Assembly: GCA_018813445.1 (NCBI GenBank) | Contig: JAHJBR010000034.1 | Coordinates: 1-12,740 of the forward strand | Reading direction: 5' to 3' | Source of the DNA: Microcaldota archaeon | GTDB taxonomy: Archaea; Micrarchaeota; Micrarchaeia; Anstonellales; Bilamarchaeaceae | DNA: 12,740 nt | Shown: piece by piece, positions 6,214 to 12,358 of the stretch | How positions within the stretch are numbered: the first letter of the stretch is position 1 | How the letters are laid out: every line of letters begins with the position of its first letter | The notes under the pieces: model-generated | What the model was told of the DNA's origin: nothing | What the model saw: only the letters and a program-made list of their open reading frames with translations | The model's database searches: none | Position numbers and translations under genes: made by a program

Positions 6214-6222
6214 TTTATAAAT
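6214..6222 (+). promoter_or_regulatory. TATA box for the winged-helix regulator gene
   Basis: TTTATAAAT, a consensus-like archaeal TATA box. Its centre is 21 nt before ATG 6239 and 27 nt before ATG 6245. The latter spacing matches the other genes in the window and favours the start at 6245. Confidence 0.65.
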
Positions 6223-6244
6223 TTTTCAACCGCGAGTGATGGTT

Positions 6245-6496
6245 ATGCTGTTTTTGAAAGAAAAGCAAGTTGCTGCAATCGGACTTCTAAAGGACCATGA
6301 GAAGCAGTGGCACCTCTCGAGGATTGCAAGGGAAAGTGGAACTACATATGTATATATTACACATCTAATGAGTATTCTAGAGAAGAAAGGGTTAGTTACC
6401 CTAGAAACAAAGGGAAAGAAGAGAATAGTAAAACTGACTGAAAAGGGAATCAGGCTGGTGAACTTGCTTGATGATGCGAAAAAGCAGCTGGATTAG
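6245..6496 (+). CDS. Small winged-helix (MarR-like) DNA-binding protein
   Basis: An 83-residue protein that is essentially a lone winged-helix domain. Helix 2 (WHLSRIARES), the recognition helix region (TTYVYITHLMSILEKKGLV) and a basic wing (TLETKGKKRIVKLTEKG) follow the pattern of MarR-like archaeal regulators, ending in a short helix (RLVNLLDDAKKQLD). It presumably binds DNA as a dimer; its targets are unknown. It is transcribed divergently from the 568-residue gene, with about 85 nt between starts, so regulation of itself or that neighbour is plausible but unproven. GTG 6236 and ATG 6239 are alternative in-frame starts; 6245 is chosen from TATA spacing. Its TAG stop overlaps the TAA stop of the convergent gene in TTAG. 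Confidence 0.85.
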   Translation: MLFLKEKQVAAIGLLKDHEKQWHLSRIARESGTTYVYITHLMSILEKKGLVTLETKGKKRIVKLTEKGIRLVNLLDDAKKQLD

Positions 6497-6948
6497 ACTA
6501 CTCTTAGGAAAATCTTTCTTTTTACTCCAGTGGGCATGAGCTTTGTGTAATCCATGTAGTGTACATTTGCTAATACTCCTACTTGGTAATTGCCTGGGCG
6601 AGTTTGTGAAGTTGCATAGATTGGAACTGCGAAATCAACTTTTTGGCCGGGTCCTATGTTTCCCAATTTCTTTTCATAGTGTTTGCGTATTACTGTACGA
6701 TCAAAGCCAACCATTTCCCTCGGAGGGAGAAATGCCTCAAAAGAAAGGAGCTGTGTTTCTTCAGTTTTATTGTGTAAACTGACAAGCATATCTACCTGGT
6801 TGTCTTTTTTTGCAGACAAACGAAGAGGTAAAAATTTTATCGAGAGGCCTAACGAACCACCAACCTCATTAAGGTTTGGCGGGACTGGCGCTGGATTTTC
6901 CTTGTAAGTTTTCTTTTCCGAACCGAGCAAATCATCTAATATTCCCAT
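6493..6948 (-). CDS. Uncharacterised 151-residue archaeal protein, probable beta-sandwich
   Basis: I do not recognise a named family. The N-terminus (MGILDDLLGSEKKTYKENPAPVPPNLNEVGG) is short and flexible. The rest alternates hydrophobic strands with polar turns (LSIKFLPLRL, QVDMLVSLHNKTEETQLLSFEAFLP, GPGQKVDFAVPIYA, RPGNYQVGVLANVHYMDY, GVKRKIFLRVV). The pattern N-K-T-E..Q-L-L-S-F followed by I-G-P-G-Q...F-x-V-P-I-Y resembles Ig-like/CARDB-type beta-sandwiches, though this is only a fold-level guess. There is no signal peptide or membrane segment, so it should be cytoplasmic. The start is well supported: GGTGATC precedes the ATG by two to three nt, and a TATA-like TTTTAAATTTTA lies at 6981-6992. 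The stop overlaps that of the winged-helix gene. Confidence 0.85.
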   Translation of the reverse strand: MGILDDLLGSEKKTYKENPAPVPPNLNEVGGSLGLSIKFLPLRLSAKKDNQVDMLVSLHNKTEETQLLSFEAFLPPREMVGFDRTVIRKHYEKKLGNIGPGQKVDFAVPIYATSQTRPGNYQVGVLANVHYMDYTKLMPTGVKRKIFLRVV

Positions 6949-6980
6949 CTGATCACCTTAGATTGTGTTAAATTAGCATG

Positions 6981-6992
6981 TAAAATTTAAAA
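6981..6992 (-). promoter_or_regulatory. TATA-like element for the 151-residue protein gene
   Basis: The minus-strand sequence TTTTAAATTTTA would place transcription start near 6961, leaving about 12 nt of leader that contains the GGTGATC ribosome-binding site just before the ATG at 6948. Confidence 0.5.
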
Positions 6993-7051
6993 GTGATGCG
7001 AAAAATAGAGTTTTACACTTCTAATCGCTAATTAAAACAGTTAGGAAAAGA

Positions 7052-7060
7052 TTTATAAAC
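7052..7060 (+). promoter_or_regulatory. Strong TATA box with no coding region directly downstream
   Basis: TTTATAAAC preceded by GGAAAAGA (BRE-like purines) is among the best archaeal promoter matches in the window. The predicted start is near 7082, but the next gene (rtcA, 7224) has its own TATA box. The element therefore probably drives a small RNA or a long rtcA leader. Confidence 0.6.
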
Positions 7061-7081
7061 CCGCCAGATGAAATAAATAAG

Positions 7082-7190
7082 CTTACGCTGATTTTGTATC
7101 TGGGGAGAAAACTGGTCGCCTTGCCAGCACAGAAATGTGCTGGCCTAATTTTCCACATCTTCAAAAGCTGAAATACAGATTCATTGATTT
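7082..7190 (+). ncRNA. Candidate structured small RNA upstream of rtcA
   Basis: The stretch after the strong promoter folds into one long hairpin in three tiers. The outer stem is 7089-7099 with 7173-7183 (10 pairs, one U-U). The middle stem is 7104-7111 with 7149-7154 (six pairs with an AG bulge). The apical hairpin is perfect: GCCAGCACA (7123-7131), a GAAA tetraloop, TGTGCTGGC (7136-7144). No reading frame of note is present. CTGG at 7113-7116 could compete with the apical hairpin for CCAG, so a two-state leader is also possible. I could not match it to RNase P RNA, SRP RNA, box C/D or H/ACA RNA: no clear C/D boxes, and no ACA correctly placed after the stem. A T-rich run at 7188-7199 could end it. 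Ends are approximate. Confidence 0.45.
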
Positions 7191-7194
7191 TGGG

Positions 7195-7203
7195 TTTTTA
7201 AAT
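7195..7203 (+). promoter_or_regulatory. TATA box for rtcA
   Basis: TTTTTAAAT centred 25 nt before the ATG at 7224, with no ribosome-binding site near that ATG. A leaderless transcript is expected. Confidence 0.6.
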
Positions 7204-7223
7204 TAAGTGATGTAAATCCATTC

Positions 7224-8189
7224 ATGATTGATATAGATGGGTCCTATCTGGAGGGAGGAGGACAAATAATAAGGACAGCACTTACTCTTTCTGCAATTAC
7301 TAAAAAATCTGTGAAAATAAAGGATATACGAGCAAATAGACCTAAACCTGGTTTGGCTGCACAGCATCTTACTTGTGCAAGAGCAGTTAGAAGCATTTGT
7401 CGTGGAAAGTTATCGCATTGTGAAATTGGAAGCAGTGAATTGGATTTTGAACCAGGAGAAATTTTTGGAGGAAGATATGAATTCAATGTAGGAACTGCGG
7501 GATCTACAATTCTGGTTGCACAAACTATCCTTCCAATATTGATTTTTGCAGAAAAGGCAAGCGAAGTGCGCATTGTGGGAGGAACACATGTAATGAAAAG
7601 TCCTTCCTATGATTATTTTGAAAAAGTGTTTTTGCCTGCTGTTTCTTTATTTGGAGCTGAAGTGAACTGTGAGCTTGTGCGTTCAGGATATTATCCTAGA
7701 GGCGGAGGTGAAATAAAACTACTTGTAACGCCTTCGAAACTTAAAGGAAATGAAATTTGGAACGGAGAAGAGGAATCACATGTGATAATTAGGGTTTCAG
7801 GGCTCCCTATATCCATAGGGATACGGGAAAAGAAAGTGTTTGTGCAGAATAAAATAGAACATGTAAGAGTTTTTGAGGAAGAAGGGGATGCAGGAAATGC
7901 TATTCTTACATGGAGCGGATTTTTTGGAGCCTATGGGCTAGGCGAAAAAGGAAAACGAGCAGAGGGCGTTGCACAAGAGGTTTTAGATGAAATGAAAAAG
8001 GAAAGGGGAAATGCAGATGTGGATAAGCATTTGGCGGATCAGCTAATGATCTATGCTGCACTTGCAGAAGGAATAAGTAGAATTAAAGCATCTGAGATTA
8101 CTACCCATAGTGAAACGAATAAATATGTGATAGATAAATTTCTTGCAGAGAAAATCAAGATTAATGGAAATGAGATAATCGTGGGATAA
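7224..8189 (+). CDS. rtcA: RNA 3'-terminal phosphate cyclase
   Basis: Converts a 3'-terminal phosphate on RNA to a 2',3'-cyclic phosphate, using ATP through an adenylated enzyme and a covalent His-AMP intermediate. The 321 residues start with the family hallmark IDGSYLEGGGQIIRTALTLS (about 3-23), followed by the substrate-binding KPGLAAQHLT (41-50). The RtcA signature appears as GYYPRGGGEI at 155-164. The catalytic histidine is H269 in DKHLADQLMIYAALA. The length is close to the usual 330-340, so the protein looks complete, with the small inserted domain around residues 185-265. The gene has its own TATA box and is followed after 2 nt by a DUF92 gene, so the two are co-transcribed. Physiological substrates of archaeal RtcA are not known. 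Linking it to the intron-bearing tRNA in this window would be speculation. Confidence 0.97.
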   Translation: MIDIDGSYLEGGGQIIRTALTLSAITKKSVKIKDIRANRPKPGLAAQHLTCARAVRSICRGKLSHCEIGSSELDFEPGEIFGGRYEFNVGTAGSTILVAQTILPILIFAEKASEVRIVGGTHVMKSPSYDYFEKVFLPAVSLFGAEVNCELVRSGYYPRGGGEIKLLVTPSKLKGNEIWNGEEESHVIIRVSGLPISIGIREKKVFVQNKIEHVRVFEEEGDAGNAILTWSGFFGAYGLGEKGKRAEGVAQEVLDEMKKERGNADVDKHLADQLMIYAALAEGISRIKASEITTHSETNKYVIDKFLAEKIKINGNEIIVG

Positions 8190-8191
8190 AA

Positions 8192-8806
8192 ATGCTGATG
8201 TTGGATAAAAGAGCAATTATTCTTTCAGTTGTGATGGGTTTATTGCTATTCATTTTTGGAGGTAGTAATTACCTGATTCTCATGCTTGTTTTTCTTGCTC
8301 TTTCTGTTGCTGCAACCAGGTATGAAGAAGATGAGAAAAAGGAATTAGGGATATATGAATATGAAAGGGGTTGGGAAAATGTTCTTAGTAATGGGATTAT
8401 TCCTACTCTTCTTGCAGTTCTAAGCCCAGTGATTGGTCCGCTTCCGTTTATTACATCGGTTGCTGCAGTGAATTCAGATAAGTTTGCTTCAGAATTAGGT
8501 GTTCTTGGAAAATCGCACCCAATATATTTACTTAGTATGAAAAGAGTGCGCCCAGGAACAAGCGGGGCTATGAGTGGGCTTGGCACATTAATGAGTTTAG
8601 CTGGGGCAGGTGCAATTGCAGGCGCAGCAATAATCATATTTGGGGTAAATCCTAGCACTGCGTTATGGGTTATGCTTGGGGGTTTTGCAGGAAATCTTAT
8701 GGATACTCTTGCAGGAATCCCAGAGGAAAAAGGAATAGGAAACAAGTTCAGTTCTAACCTTCTTGGCTCTTTGGCAGGGGGTTTATGTGGAATACTGATT
8801 TCATAA
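8192..8806 (+). CDS. DUF92 family integral membrane protein
   Basis: A 204-residue membrane protein of the DUF92 (TIGR00297) family, to which plant VTE6 phytyl-phosphate kinase belongs. Family landmarks are present: RGWENVLSNGIIPTLLAV (about 59-76), SVAAVNSDKFASELGVLG (about 89-106), VRPGTSGAMSGLGTLMSLAGAGA (about 118-140), and a Gly/Ala-rich C-terminus with NLMDTLAGIPEEKGIGNKFSSNLLGSLAGG. About five to six hydrophobic helices can be drawn (roughly 6-40, 66-95, 128-150, 155-172, 186-204). By homology it may phosphorylate an isoprenoid alcohol phosphate with CTP, which would suit archaeal lipid metabolism, but no archaeal member is assigned here. The start 2 nt after the rtcA stop is natural; ATG 8198 is an alternative. 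Confidence 0.88.
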   Translation: MLMLDKRAIILSVVMGLLLFIFGGSNYLILMLVFLALSVAATRYEEDEKKELGIYEYERGWENVLSNGIIPTLLAVLSPVIGPLPFITSVAAVNSDKFASELGVLGKSHPIYLLSMKRVRPGTSGAMSGLGTLMSLAGAGAIAGAAIIIFGVNPSTALWVMLGGFAGNLMDTLAGIPEEKGIGNKFSSNLLGSLAGGLCGILIS

Positions 8807-8813
8807 AAATTTC

Positions 8814-8843
8814 ACAGAAATTTTTTAGAATTGAAAATTCTGT
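8814..8843 (+). terminator. Hairpin after the DUF92 gene
   Basis: ACAGAAATTTT (8814-8824) and AAAATTCTGT (8834-8843) are inverted repeats with one bulged A, starting 8 nt after the stop codon and including a T6 run. This is probably the end of the rtcA-DUF92 transcript. Confidence 0.4.
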
Positions 8844-8853
8844 CGGATTTCCA

Positions 8854-8894
8854 ATAAGATAAAGGAATTTAAATCAGTTGGAAGAAAATCTTAT
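8854..8894 (+). promoter_or_regulatory. Inverted repeat enclosing an upstream TATA-like element
   Basis: ATAAGAT (8854-8860) and ATCTTAT (8888-8894) are perfect 7-bp arms around GAATTTAAATC. The TTTAAAT at 8868-8874 could act as a second TATA box with a start near 8896. This would put the 8899-8935 stem-loop at the very 5' end of the RNA. Confidence 0.35.
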
Positions 8895-8898
8895 CAAA

Positions 8899-8935
8899 CA
8901 CAAAGTTTCACAAACAAGTAGCAGTGAACTTTGTG
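8899..8935 (+). repeat. Stem-loop-forming inverted repeat upstream of the TRAM gene
   Basis: CACAAAGTTTCAC (8899-8911) pairs with GTGAACTTTGTG (8924-8935): 12 pairs with one bulged T and a 12-nt loop. It could be a DNA operator or, if transcribed from the upstream TATA-like element, an RNA hairpin. Confidence 0.5.
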
Positions 8936-8940
8936 CACGT

Positions 8941-8970
8941 TGTGATTTGTTATTTAAATATCAAATCACA
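8941..8970 (+). promoter_or_regulatory. TATA box of the TRAM gene flanked by a perfect 9-bp inverted repeat
   Basis: TGTGATTTG (8941-8949) and CAAATCACA (8962-8970) enclose a 12-nt spacer holding the TATA box TTATTTAAATA (8950-8960). The predicted start is near 8981. A dimeric protein bound to the arms would cover the TATA box on both sides, so repression by exclusion of TBP is the obvious reading. The binding protein is unknown. Confidence 0.6.
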
Positions 8971-8996
8971 GACTAATGAATAGAAAGGTGAAAGGA

Positions 8997-9428
8997 ATGT
9001 ATGAAGGCAGAGGAAACAGAAGAGACTATGGAGGAAGAAGGGGCGGAAGATTCGACAGTATGCCCAAACCAGTAAATGTAGGCGATGTAATCGATGTTAC
9101 CATTGAAGCAGTTGGTAGCAAAGGTGATGGAATCGCAAAGAAAGAGGGTTTTGTAATATTTGTGAAAGGCGGAGAACAGGGACAAACCATAAAGGTAAAA
9201 ATAACCGGTGTGGGAAGAAGCTCTGCAACTGCTGAACCTGCAGAAGGAGCAGCAAGTAATGATGCTTCTAAAGAAACTGCTACTGAAGAGACAAGTGAGG
9301 AGTCTTCTGAAGCTGAAGAGGAAGCTCCGGCTGATTCTGAAGATGATAGCGGGGAAGCAAGTGAAGAATCTTCTGAGGCCGAAGAAGAAGCTTCGGATGA
9401 AACTGAAGAAAAATCAGAAGAGAGTTAG
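8997..9428 (+). CDS. TRAM-domain RNA-binding protein with an RG-rich N-terminus and an acidic C-terminal tail
   Basis: A small RNA-binding protein of the archaeal stand-alone TRAM type, members of which act as RNA chaperones and are cold-responsive in some methanogens. Residues 1-20 are Arg/Gly-rich (MYEGRGNRRDYGGRRGGRF). Residues about 25-80 are a clear TRAM beta-barrel (VNVGDVIDVTIEAVGSKGDG then GFVIFVKGG..GQTIKVKITGVGRSSATAEP). Residues about 81-143 form an almost purely Glu/Ser/Ala/Asp tail, which is unusual since stand-alone TRAM proteins normally end near residue 70-80. The tail contains an exact 11-residue duplication. ATG 8997 is chosen because GGTGA (8987-8991) lies 5 nt upstream; ATG 8976 would add seven residues. 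The 3' end overlaps the convergent nuclease gene by 15 bp. Confidence 0.9.
   Translation: MYEGRGNRRDYGGRRGGRFDSMPKPVNVGDVIDVTIEAVGSKGDGIAKKEGFVIFVKGGEQGQTIKVKITGVGRSSATAEPAEGAASNDASKETATEETSEESSEAEEEAPADSEDDSGEASEESSEAEEEASDETEEKSEES
9294..9392 (+). repeat. 33-nt in-frame duplication in the acidic tail of the TRAM protein
   Basis: Copies at 9294-9326 and 9360-9392, 66 nt apart, both encode SEESSEAEEEA. They differ at five third-codon positions and at no amino-acid position. Confidence 0.85.
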
Positions 9429-10673
9429 TTTGTCTTCAAATTTAGGGGCTACTGCGTCGTAGCCCATCTCTTTTAATTCTAATGCAAAATTTTCAGCTTG
9501 TGCACTATCTCCATGTACACAAACTACTTTTTCAGGATTCGTGGACTTTACGAGTTTATGAAGATCTGTTCTTCCGGCGTGTGCTGAAAAATCCATGTAT
9601 TCCACTGGGAGCTCGACTTCCAAAATATTTTTATCTACTCTTAATTGTCCTTTATTCTGTAAACGCCATCCATTTGTGCCTTCTACGCAATATCCTGTAA
9701 AAAGCACTTTTGATTCTCGATTCAAATATTTTATGTAATTAAGGGCTGGACCGCCCTCCATCATTCCTGCTGTGGAAATGATTACATTGGGACCACGAGT
9801 TGCATTTTTTCTATCTTGTAAATTATCGACAAATGTTATACTGTCAAGATCGCGGTTGAAGTTTTCATAATCGTATAGGTATTTTTTATATTTCAAATAG
9901 ATGGACGAAACTGCTTTTGACATTCCGTCCAGGTAGATTGGAACATCCTTATCATGTGCTCTTATGATTCTGATTAGTTCCTGGCTTCTTCCTACTGCAA
10001 ATGCAGGACAAAGTACTGTTCCGCCTTCATTAAGCGTTTCCTTTATTTCATCTACGAATTTTTTTTCTAATGTTTTCCGGTCTGGGTGGTCACGGTCTGC
10101 ATATGTGGTCTCGATTATCAAAGCATCGACTTTTTCCTTTGGTATTTTGGCGCCTTCGTGCAATCTGCTGTGTTCCAATTTGAAGTCTCCGGTGTAAAGG
10201 ATTTTTTTATTATTGTATGATGCATGGATCATTGCTGCGCCTATTATGTGCCCTGCGTCCGTGAATTCGAAGGTGGTTTCACGCACAGAGGTTTTGTGCT
10301 TGTACATTATAGGGTGCCAGTATTTCATTGCTTTTTTGTAATGGGCATTGGTCCATGGTAAGTCATGCTGCTGGATTTTCATTGTGTCTTTCCATAAAAT
10401 GTCTGCAATATCGTATGTTGGAGGTGTACCATACCATGGAATTTTGGAAAAACGGTAAAGATTTGGAACATACCCAGAATGGTCTAAATGCGCATGGGAA
10501 ATCATTGCTGCGTCTAATTTTACATTTGAGATGTCTGCGGGATATGTTGGCTTGCCTGCTTCATCAAAAATCTTTACTCCATAATCTAATAAAACACGGG
10601 AATCAGTCTGAAGTAGGAATGCGCTTCTCCCAACTTCCCGGCTTGCCCCTAAACAATGTAATTTTGCAGTCAT
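9414..10673 (-). CDS. aCPSF2-like metallo-beta-lactamase/beta-CASP ribonuclease
   Basis: A 419-residue nuclease of the archaeal CPSF73-related group, expected to cut (and possibly 5'-3' degrade) RNA in the cytoplasm using two zinc ions. Metallo-beta-lactamase motifs are complete: D30 in LLDYGVK, H60/H62/D64/H65 (SHAHLDHSG), H142 (DAGHIIGAAM) and D163 (YTGDF). The beta-CASP motifs are also present: A in IIETTYADRDHP (about 186-197), B with H365 (SAHAGRTDL) and C with H387 (VCVHGD). There is no N-terminal KH region, so it corresponds to aCPSF2 rather than the termination factor aCPSF1. It begins 9 nt after the BofA-like gene, probably in one transcript with it. Its last 15 bp overlap the convergent TRAM gene. 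Confidence 0.95.
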   Translation of the reverse strand: MTAKLHCLGASREVGRSAFLLQTDSRVLLDYGVKIFDEAGKPTYPADISNVKLDAAMISHAHLDHSGYVPNLYRFSKIPWYGTPPTYDIADILWKDTMKIQQHDLPWTNAHYKKAMKYWHPIMYKHKTSVRETTFEFTDAGHIIGAAMIHASYNNKKILYTGDFKLEHSRLHEGAKIPKEKVDALIIETTYADRDHPDRKTLEKKFVDEIKETLNEGGTVLCPAFAVGRSQELIRIIRAHDKDVPIYLDGMSKAVSSIYLKYKKYLYDYENFNRDLDSITFVDNLQDRKNATRGPNVIISTAGMMEGGPALNYIKYLNRESKVLFTGYCVEGTNGWRLQNKGQLRVDKNILEVELPVEYMDFSAHAGRTDLHKLVKSTNPEKVVCVHGDSAQAENFALELKEMGYDAVAPKFEDKLTLF

Positions 10674-10682
10674 AAAATCAAC

Positions 10683-10931
10683 TCACATTGGAAATCCTAA
10701 ACCAGTTAGGACGATTACTATTATTACCCCAAATATCCCACCTATCGCAGCTATTAATACTGTCCAAATATTTATGGGGACGATTATTACTCCTATCTCG
10801 TTGAGGAGCCAGAATACACCTATCCCTAAAAGTCCGTTGTAAAGCAATGGCCATAAGGTCTTTAGGATTTTATATAAGAGCAAGGCTGCGATTATGGAAA
10901 AAATGAATGCGATTATTAATCCTAAACTCAT
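10683..10931 (-). CDS. BofA-like small integral membrane protein
   Basis: An 82-residue, almost entirely hydrophobic protein with about three membrane segments (roughly 3-20, 30-45, 52-79). The order LLYKILKTLWPLLYNGLLGIGVFWLLNEIGV followed by VPINIWTVLIAAIGGIFGVIIVIVLTGLG matches the BofA family (PF07441): K..W.L..N.L.G.......N and then (I/V)PIN..T..IA.I.G..G. In Bacillus BofA holds the intramembrane protease SpoIVFB inactive; archaeal members have no known role, since archaea lack sigma-K. It is the first gene of a probable two-gene unit with the aCPSF2-like nuclease. Its ATG is 25 nt from the TATA element shared with the MFS gene. Confidence 0.82.
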   Translation of the reverse strand: MSLGLIIAFIFSIIAALLLYKILKTLWPLLYNGLLGIGVFWLLNEIGVIIVPINIWTVLIAAIGGIFGVIIVIVLTGLGFPM

Positions 10932-10950
10932 AATGAAAATTCAATGAGCA

Positions 10951-10962
10951 AATTTTTATATT
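10951..10962. promoter_or_regulatory. Shared, bidirectional TATA element between the BofA-like and MFS genes
   Basis: AATTTTTATATT can be read as a TATA box on either strand. Its centre (about 10956) is 25 nt from the BofA-like ATG (10931, minus) and 26 nt from the MFS ATG (10982, plus). The 50-nt gap has room for no second promoter. Both genes would be leaderless. Confidence 0.6.
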
Positions 10963-10981
10963 GATGGGAGGAATAAGAATT

Positions 10982-12337
10982 ATGTCTGACACAAACAAAC
11001 TCAGAGAAAAGACTATGAAGTATGACATAGTAGATGGAGTGCTCTGGGCAGTGATGTTTAATTCTGGCGCATGGTTTCTTACTCCTTTTGCAATTGCAAT
11101 CAATGCACACATAATGGTTATTGGAGCGCTGAATTCGATACCTGCGCTTTTGGATGGGATTGCACAGAAAGCATCTGTGCGCCTCAGCGAGCTTGGCTGG
11201 AAAAGGAAATCTATCTTTTTTTGGGGAGTTGCAGCACAAACTTTTGGATGGCTAGGGCTTGCTGCAGTTGCTTGGTTAGCATGGTTAAATTTATGGCCAG
11301 GGTTAGAAGATCTTGGGCTTGTGTTTTTTGCTACTTGGATTTACATGTTTGGAGGATTGGCGAATCCACCCTGGTTTGCACTAATGGGAGACGTGGTGCC
11401 TGAAAAACAACGCGGTACATGGTTCGGGATGAGGTCTAGAGTAACTAATTTTGCGGGTTTTGCTGCATTGCTTATTGCAGGATTTTTTATGCAGCAGGTG
11501 GAAGGTGAAGCAATCCTTGGTTTTATTGTTTTGTTTCTGCTTGCATTCACTGCACGGTTGACTAGCGTGTATGTTATTTCAAGGCATTGGGATCCGAAAC
11601 CAGAAGGAATCAAGAAAGTTGAGGTTAAAGAGGATTTTGATAGATATGAGCACCTTCTTCCAATAGTATGGTTTTCAATATTGCTTGCAGGACCATACAC
11701 ACCTGTTCTTATGCTTGGAGTGTTGGGCTTTAATTATGGGGAATATACTGTGTACTTGGCTGTGCAGGCTTTGATGTATATGATGTCCTATCCGCATTGG
11801 GGAAGGCTTATTGATACACATGGGGCAAAAAGCATTTTGGTTGCAACTGTTGCGCTCAATGGACTGTATATTGTACTATGGGGGCTGGTTAGTACTCCAC
11901 TTGAGGCTGCAATTATTGCAATTCCAGGGGGATTGCTTTGGGCTGGAACTATTTCTTCTGCATTCAACTATGTCTATCAAGCGGTTGAGCCAAAGGCAAG
12001 GATAAAGGCCATGGGCGATTCTTCTTTTTTCTCAGGAATAGGTTCGTTTGCAGGTACGATAACCGGGGGTGCAATAATTAGTGTGTTAGGTGATTATTCA
12101 CGTGCGTCGTTTCAAATATTGTTTCTAATTTCAGCTGTGTTTAGACTTGTTGCTGCAATACTTATTTATAAATTTGCAAAGGAAGTGAGCGCAGCTGGAA
12201 ATGGAGTTAAAATAATGCCCATGATGTTCAAAATAATGACCGTTTATCCTGTGAGGGGGCTTGCGCATGATCTCCACTCACTAGTGCATTTTGGAGAAGA
12301 ACGCATCAAAAAAAGGTTCAAGCCACGCAATTTTTAA
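10982..12337 (+). CDS. Major facilitator superfamily transporter
   Basis: A 451-residue membrane transporter with about 12 hydrophobic segments, six either side of a charged central loop (about 205-225, HWDPKPEGIKKVEVKEDFDRYEH). MFS markers are GDVVPEKQRGTWFGMRSRVTNF after TM4 (an Rg..g motif), WGRLIDTHGAKSI between TM8 and TM9 (the motif-A-like G.L.D..G.K in the C-terminal half), and PGGLLWAGTISSAFNYVYQAVEPKARIKAMG after TM10. The substrate cannot be inferred. ATG 10982 is chosen: GGGAGG at 10966-10971 lies upstream as a possible ribosome-binding site, although TATA spacing suggests the RNA may start at this ATG itself. ATG 10964 would add six residues. The ADP-forming acyl-CoA synthetase gene follows after 21 nt. 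Confidence 0.9.
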   Translation: MSDTNKLREKTMKYDIVDGVLWAVMFNSGAWFLTPFAIAINAHIMVIGALNSIPALLDGIAQKASVRLSELGWKRKSIFFWGVAAQTFGWLGLAAVAWLAWLNLWPGLEDLGLVFFATWIYMFGGLANPPWFALMGDVVPEKQRGTWFGMRSRVTNFAGFAALLIAGFFMQQVEGEAILGFIVLFLLAFTARLTSVYVISRHWDPKPEGIKKVEVKEDFDRYEHLLPIVWFSILLAGPYTPVLMLGVLGFNYGEYTVYLAVQALMYMMSYPHWGRLIDTHGAKSILVATVALNGLYIVLWGLVSTPLEAAIIAIPGGLLWAGTISSAFNYVYQAVEPKARIKAMGDSSFFSGIGSFAGTITGGAIISVLGDYSRASFQILFLISAVFRLVAAILIYKFAKEVSAAGNGVKIMPMMFKIMTVYPVRGLAHDLHSLVHFGEERIKKRFKPRNF

Positions 12338-12358
12338 GGACTTGTGAGAAAGCAAATT

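Noticed and set aside
6990..7021. AAGTG/CACTT inverted repeat between the 151-residue gene and the orphan promoter
   Set aside because: Only 5-bp arms with a long spacer in AT-rich DNA; easily chance.
7082..7183. Box C/D or H/ACA guide RNA in the rtcA upstream region
   Set aside because: Two CTGA tetranucleotides (7088-7091 and 7168-7171) suggested D boxes, but no matching RUGAUGA boxes are correctly spaced. No ACA follows the closing stem, so I kept it only as an unclassified structured RNA.
9208..9462. Leu/Lys-rich open frame overlapping the TRAM gene in another frame
   Set aside because: It is a frame-shifted reading of the GAA/GAG-rich acidic tail; low complexity and no start signal.
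9964..10675. Plus-strand open frames opposite the nuclease gene
   Set aside because: The minus-strand frame encodes all metallo-beta-lactamase and beta-CASP motifs; the plus-strand frames look like non-coding shadows.
10870..11239. Minus-strand open frames at 10870-11112 and 10928-11239, the latter with CxxC-like cysteines
   Set aside because: They run across the divergent promoter and antisense to the start of the MFS gene. The cysteines come from antisense reading of Ala/Gly codons and do not form a consistent zinc-finger pattern.
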